NCBI GenBank assembly: GCA_023378865.1
Contig: JAMCSP010000010.1
Location: forward strand, 20,056 to 52,308
Direction of reading: 5' to 3'
Length of the DNA: 32,253 bases
Source of the DNA: Candidatus Parvarchaeota archaeon
Lineage (GTDB): Archaea; Nanobdellota; Nanobdellia; Parvarchaeales; Parvarchaeaceae
Each line of letters opens with the position of its first letter. Position 1 is the stretch's first letter. This document shows positions 29,618-32,253 of the stretch, piece after piece. The translations under genes and the position numbers were made by a program. Below the pieces are notes generated by a model, which saw only the letters and a program-made list of their open reading frames with translations, was not told the DNA's origin and ran no database searches.

Positions 29618-29653
29618 TGATATCAGGAACCTAACTCTTTATTGTTTCAAAAT

Positions 29654-29661
29654 ACTTATAT
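29654..29661 (+). promoter_or_regulatory. Putative TATA box for the 29684 gene
   Basis: acttatat about 28 nt upstream of the ATG at 29684, same spacing as other genes in the window. Confidence 0.4.
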
Positions 29662-29683
29662 CCTTTACTTTACATCAAATAAT

Positions 29684-32253
29684 ATGCAATTAAGGCATTT
29701 AAAAGCGGAAGAACAGCATTATTATGTACCCAAAATCAAAAATAAGAAATTAAATTTTAAAATAAAGAGAAAAAAATCACAGTCAGCTCTGGAATACATG
29801 ATGACCTATGGCTGGGCTATCCTAGTAGTTGTAGTTGTTGCAGTGATTCTCTACAGTTTAGGAATATTTAATCCCTCTTCAAGCATAACAACAACAATAA
29901 CAGGCTTTGCAGGCTTGGGATCCCCGCAGGCAATCTGTTATTCAAACGGGAATCTAAACCTAAGTTTGGGCGATTCAGTAGGCTATCCAATAAATATACA
30001 GAGCATAACAGCAACCAATTCAACAAACGGAAAAGTTTCAATAACCCCGGATATTGCATTAAATCCAGGAGCATCTCATGTGTTTGTAATACCAGGCATA
30101 TGCCCTGCAGCAGGCAGGTATGCAATAAATGTTGAAGTAGAATACTACGAACCAACACAATCCCTTACAGGACCATATTTCTCAAAGGGATATATAACAG
30201 GGCAGGTGGTAACAGCACCTGTTATATCACATTACACTACTTTTACAGAGAGCAATCTTCCATTGAATACAAAGTGGAATGTTACCTATGACGGGGATAC
30301 TTTATACTCAACTTCAAGCATCATAAACTTCCCAATAACAAAAGGCACATATACTTATTTCATACCCTATGTCAACACAACCCCTTCAGGATGGTGCGTA
30401 TATACCCCCTCTGCTGACTCTAAGAACATTACAGGAACATTAGCGGCAGATTCAACATACAATGTAAATTTCGTAAGAATAGGCTGTCCCCCTACTTTCA
30501 CAGTACAGACAGACTCGGTATCCGGTTCTTTAAGCTTTAAGTTTACCGTTCCTGCAGATTATTCCTCCAATAACGTGGTTCTATTAGAGACTTCGACCAG
30601 CGATGGTTACATAAAAAGTGTAGCTCTACCTTCAAATTGCTACATAATAAATCAAAGCGAATCCATAAATAGCTTGAGCGGTGTTTTCTCAGCGGTTTGC
30701 ATAGAATCTCCAGGCTCATATTACATCAACACTAGCGTTCCTTATGGCGGTACTGTTTCCGCTGCCTACATACTCAACGGCACGGATTATTCACTGGCAT
30801 CTAACATGACAGAATACACAGGTTATTCTTCAGAGCAGCTTAACTCCACTTTAAGCAAGCTTTACCCTATGACAGTATGCAATGCCGGTGCCGGCTTAGA
30901 ATTATCAGTTGCTTACAAGACAGACGTATCATATGAATATGCGGCAGACTGGCACCTGTTCGTAAACAACGAATGCACTGCCAAGGTTACCGATGGAGGA
31001 GGAATGATAATTACAGGCATATCCCCATCAAGGAAGATAGACAACATAACTTTTATTGAGACAGGTCTTCCTTCAGGGTTCTCATGGACAGTAAACTTCA
31101 ATGGAACTAATTATTCCTCCAACAAAGAAGAGCAAAGTATAATTTTAGCAGCAGATGCAGTTGATAAATACCAGTTTTACAATGAATCCTATACAGAAGA
31201 CGGCTGCAATCTGCTTTACAGACCCTTCCCTTCATCAGGTACTTACAGTTCATTACAAGGAAATGTGACAGTAAAGGTTCAATATTATGCATATTCAAAT
31301 TCATGTACTCCTTTCACAGTACAGACAGACTCGGTATCCGGTTCTTTAAGCTTTAAGTTTACCGTTCCTGCAGATTATTCCTCCAATAACGTGGTTCTAT
31401 TAGAGACTTCGACCAGCGATGGTTACATAAAAAGTGTAGCTCTACCTTCAAATTGCTACATAATAAATCAAAGCGAATCCATAAATAGCTTGAGCGGTGT
31501 TTTCTCAGCGGTTTGCATAGAATCTCCAGGCTCATATTACATCAACACTAGCGTTCCTTATGGCGGTACTGTTTCCGCTGCCTACATACTCAACGGCACG
31601 GATTATTCACTGGCATCTAACATGACAGAATACACAGGTTATTCTTCAGAGCAGCTTAACTCCACTTTAAGCAAGCTTTACCCTATGACAGTATGCAATG
31701 CCGGTGCCGGCTTAGAATTATCAGTTGCTTACAAGACAGACGTATCATATGAATATGCGGCAGACTGGCACCTGTTCGTAAACAACGAATGCACTGCCAA
31801 GGTTACCGATGGAGGAGGAATGATAATTACAGGCATATCCCCATCAAGGAAGATAGACAACATAACTTTTATTGAGACAGGTCTTCCTTCAGGGTTCTCA
31901 TGGACAGTAAACTTCAATGGAACTAATTATTCCTCCAACAAAGAAGAGCAAAGTATAATTTTAGCAGCAGATGCAGTTGATAAATACCAGTTTTACAATG
32001 AATCCTATACAGAAGACGGCTGCAATCTGCTTTACAGACCCTTCCCTTCATCAGGTACTTACAGTTCATTACAAGGAAATGTGACAGTAAAGGTTCAATA
32101 TTATGCATATTCAAATTCATGTACTCCTTTCACAGTACAGACAGACTCGGTATCCGGTTCTTTAAGCTTTAAGTTTACCGTTCCTGCAGATTATTCCTCC
32201 AATAACGTGGTTCTATTAGAGACTTCGACCAGCGATGGTTACATAAAAAGTGT
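29684..32253 (+). CDS. N-terminal part of a giant tandem-repeat surface protein with class III/prepilin-like signal (3' end outside the window; missing from the ORF track)
   Basis: Open frame: MQLRHLKAEEQHYYVPKIKNKKLNFKIKRKKSQSALEYMMTYGWAILVVVVVAVILYSLGIFNPSSS..., then FTESNLPLNTKWNVTYDG module, then 272-aa repeats to the window end without a stop. Confidence 0.9.
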   Translation, partial: MQLRHLKAEEQHYYVPKIKNKKLNFKIKRKKSQSALEYMMTYGWAILVVVVVAVILYSLGIFNPSSSITTTITGFAGLGSPQAICYSNGNLNLSLGDSVGYPINIQSITATNSTNGKVSITPDIALNPGASHVFVIPGICPAAGRYAINVEVEYYEPTQSLTGPYFSKGYITGQVVTAPVISHYTTFTESNLPLNTKWNVTYDGDTLYSTSSIINFPITKGTYTYFIPYVNTTPSGWCVYTPSADSKNITGTLAADSTYNVNFVRIGCPPTFTVQTDSVSGSLSFKFTVPADYSSNNVVLLETSTSDGYIKSVALPSNCYIINQSESINSLSGVFSAVCIESPGSYYINTSVPYGGTVSAAYILNGTDYSLASNMTEYTGYSSEQLNSTLSKLYPMTVCNAGAGLELSVAYKTDVSYEYAADWHLFVNNECTAKVTDGGGMIITGISPSRKIDNITFIETGLPSGFSWTVNFNGTNYSSNKEEQSIILAADAVDKYQFYNESYTEDGCNLLYRPFPSSGTYSSLQGNVTVKVQYYAYSNSCTPFTVQTDSVSGSLSFKFTVPADYSSNNVVLLETSTSDGYIKSVALPSNCYIINQSESINSLSGVFSAVCIESPGSYYINTSVPYGGTVSAAYILNGTDYSLASNMTEYTGYSSEQLNSTLSKLYPMTVCNAGAGLELSVAYKTDVSYEYAADWHLFVNNECTAKVTDGGGMIITGISPSRKIDNITFIETGLPSGFSWTVNFNGTNYSSNKEEQSIILAADAVDKYQFYNESYTEDGCNLLYRPFPSSGTYSSLQGNVTVKVQYYAYSNSCTPFTVQTDSVSGSLSFKFTVPADYSSNNVVLLETSTSDGYIKS
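30501..32253 (+). repeat. In-frame tandem repeat, 816-bp period, two full units (30501-31316, 31317-32132) plus partial third
   Basis: cagtacagacagactcggtatccgg recurs at 30501, 31317 and 32133. The full units read identical by eye; identical antisense ORFs in the track are offset by exactly 816. Confidence 0.96.

Noticed and set aside
30913-31917. Identical minus-strand ORFs (62 and 65 aa) repeated every 816 bp
   Set aside because: They are the reverse strand of the tandem repeat; duplication reflects the coding array, not independent genes.
29684-32253. Long repeats read as a CRISPR array or mobile element
   Set aside because: Repeats are 816/843 bp, in frame and protein-coding, without spacers, terminal inverted repeats, transposase or integrase genes.
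1-32253. Window as a circular plasmid or virus closed through the terminal repeats
   Set aside because: Gene content is chromosomal housekeeping (tRNAs, cca, lonB, lhr, RIO kinase), no replication or capsid gene is recognised, and left and right repeat units differ (843 vs 816 bp, diverged sequence).

Overview
AT-rich archaeal chromosomal window, probably from a DPANN/ARMAN-like lineage. This is inferred from the archaeal-type gene set, membrane LonB, leaderless-looking promoters and 'QSALEYMMTYGWAIL'-type prepilin signals; no phylogeny was run. Housekeeping genes: Lhr-type helicase, archaeal CCA-adding enzyme with tRNA-Asn(GTT) 1 nt downstream, tRNA(CAT), adenosine-specific-kinase-like protein, membrane-anchored Holliday-junction-resolvase-related nuclease, ADP-forming acyl/acetyl-CoA synthetase, PRC-barrel protein, and a LonB / RIO-kinase / MGMT-like overlapping cluster. 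These surround a large surface-protein region: (i) a compact six-gene cluster (5883-22744; intergenic gaps 6, 1, 0, 3 and 1 nt) of proteins with N-terminal hydrophobic, often prepilin-like, segments, including a 3022-aa protein with five C-terminal 'FxExGLPxGxxWxV' modules; and (ii) two long tandem-repeat surface-protein genes running off the two window edges. The left one ends at 981 (843-bp period). The right one starts at 29684 with a class III/prepilin-like signal and has an 816-bp period with identical units. The edge genes are homologous, in the same orientation, and mosaic: a 128-bp identical block sits among diverged segments about 30 kb apart. The main candidate for something undescribed is this surface system: giant prepilin-headed fibres built from shared repeat modules that appear to recombine, plus an orphan giant-pilin-like operon.
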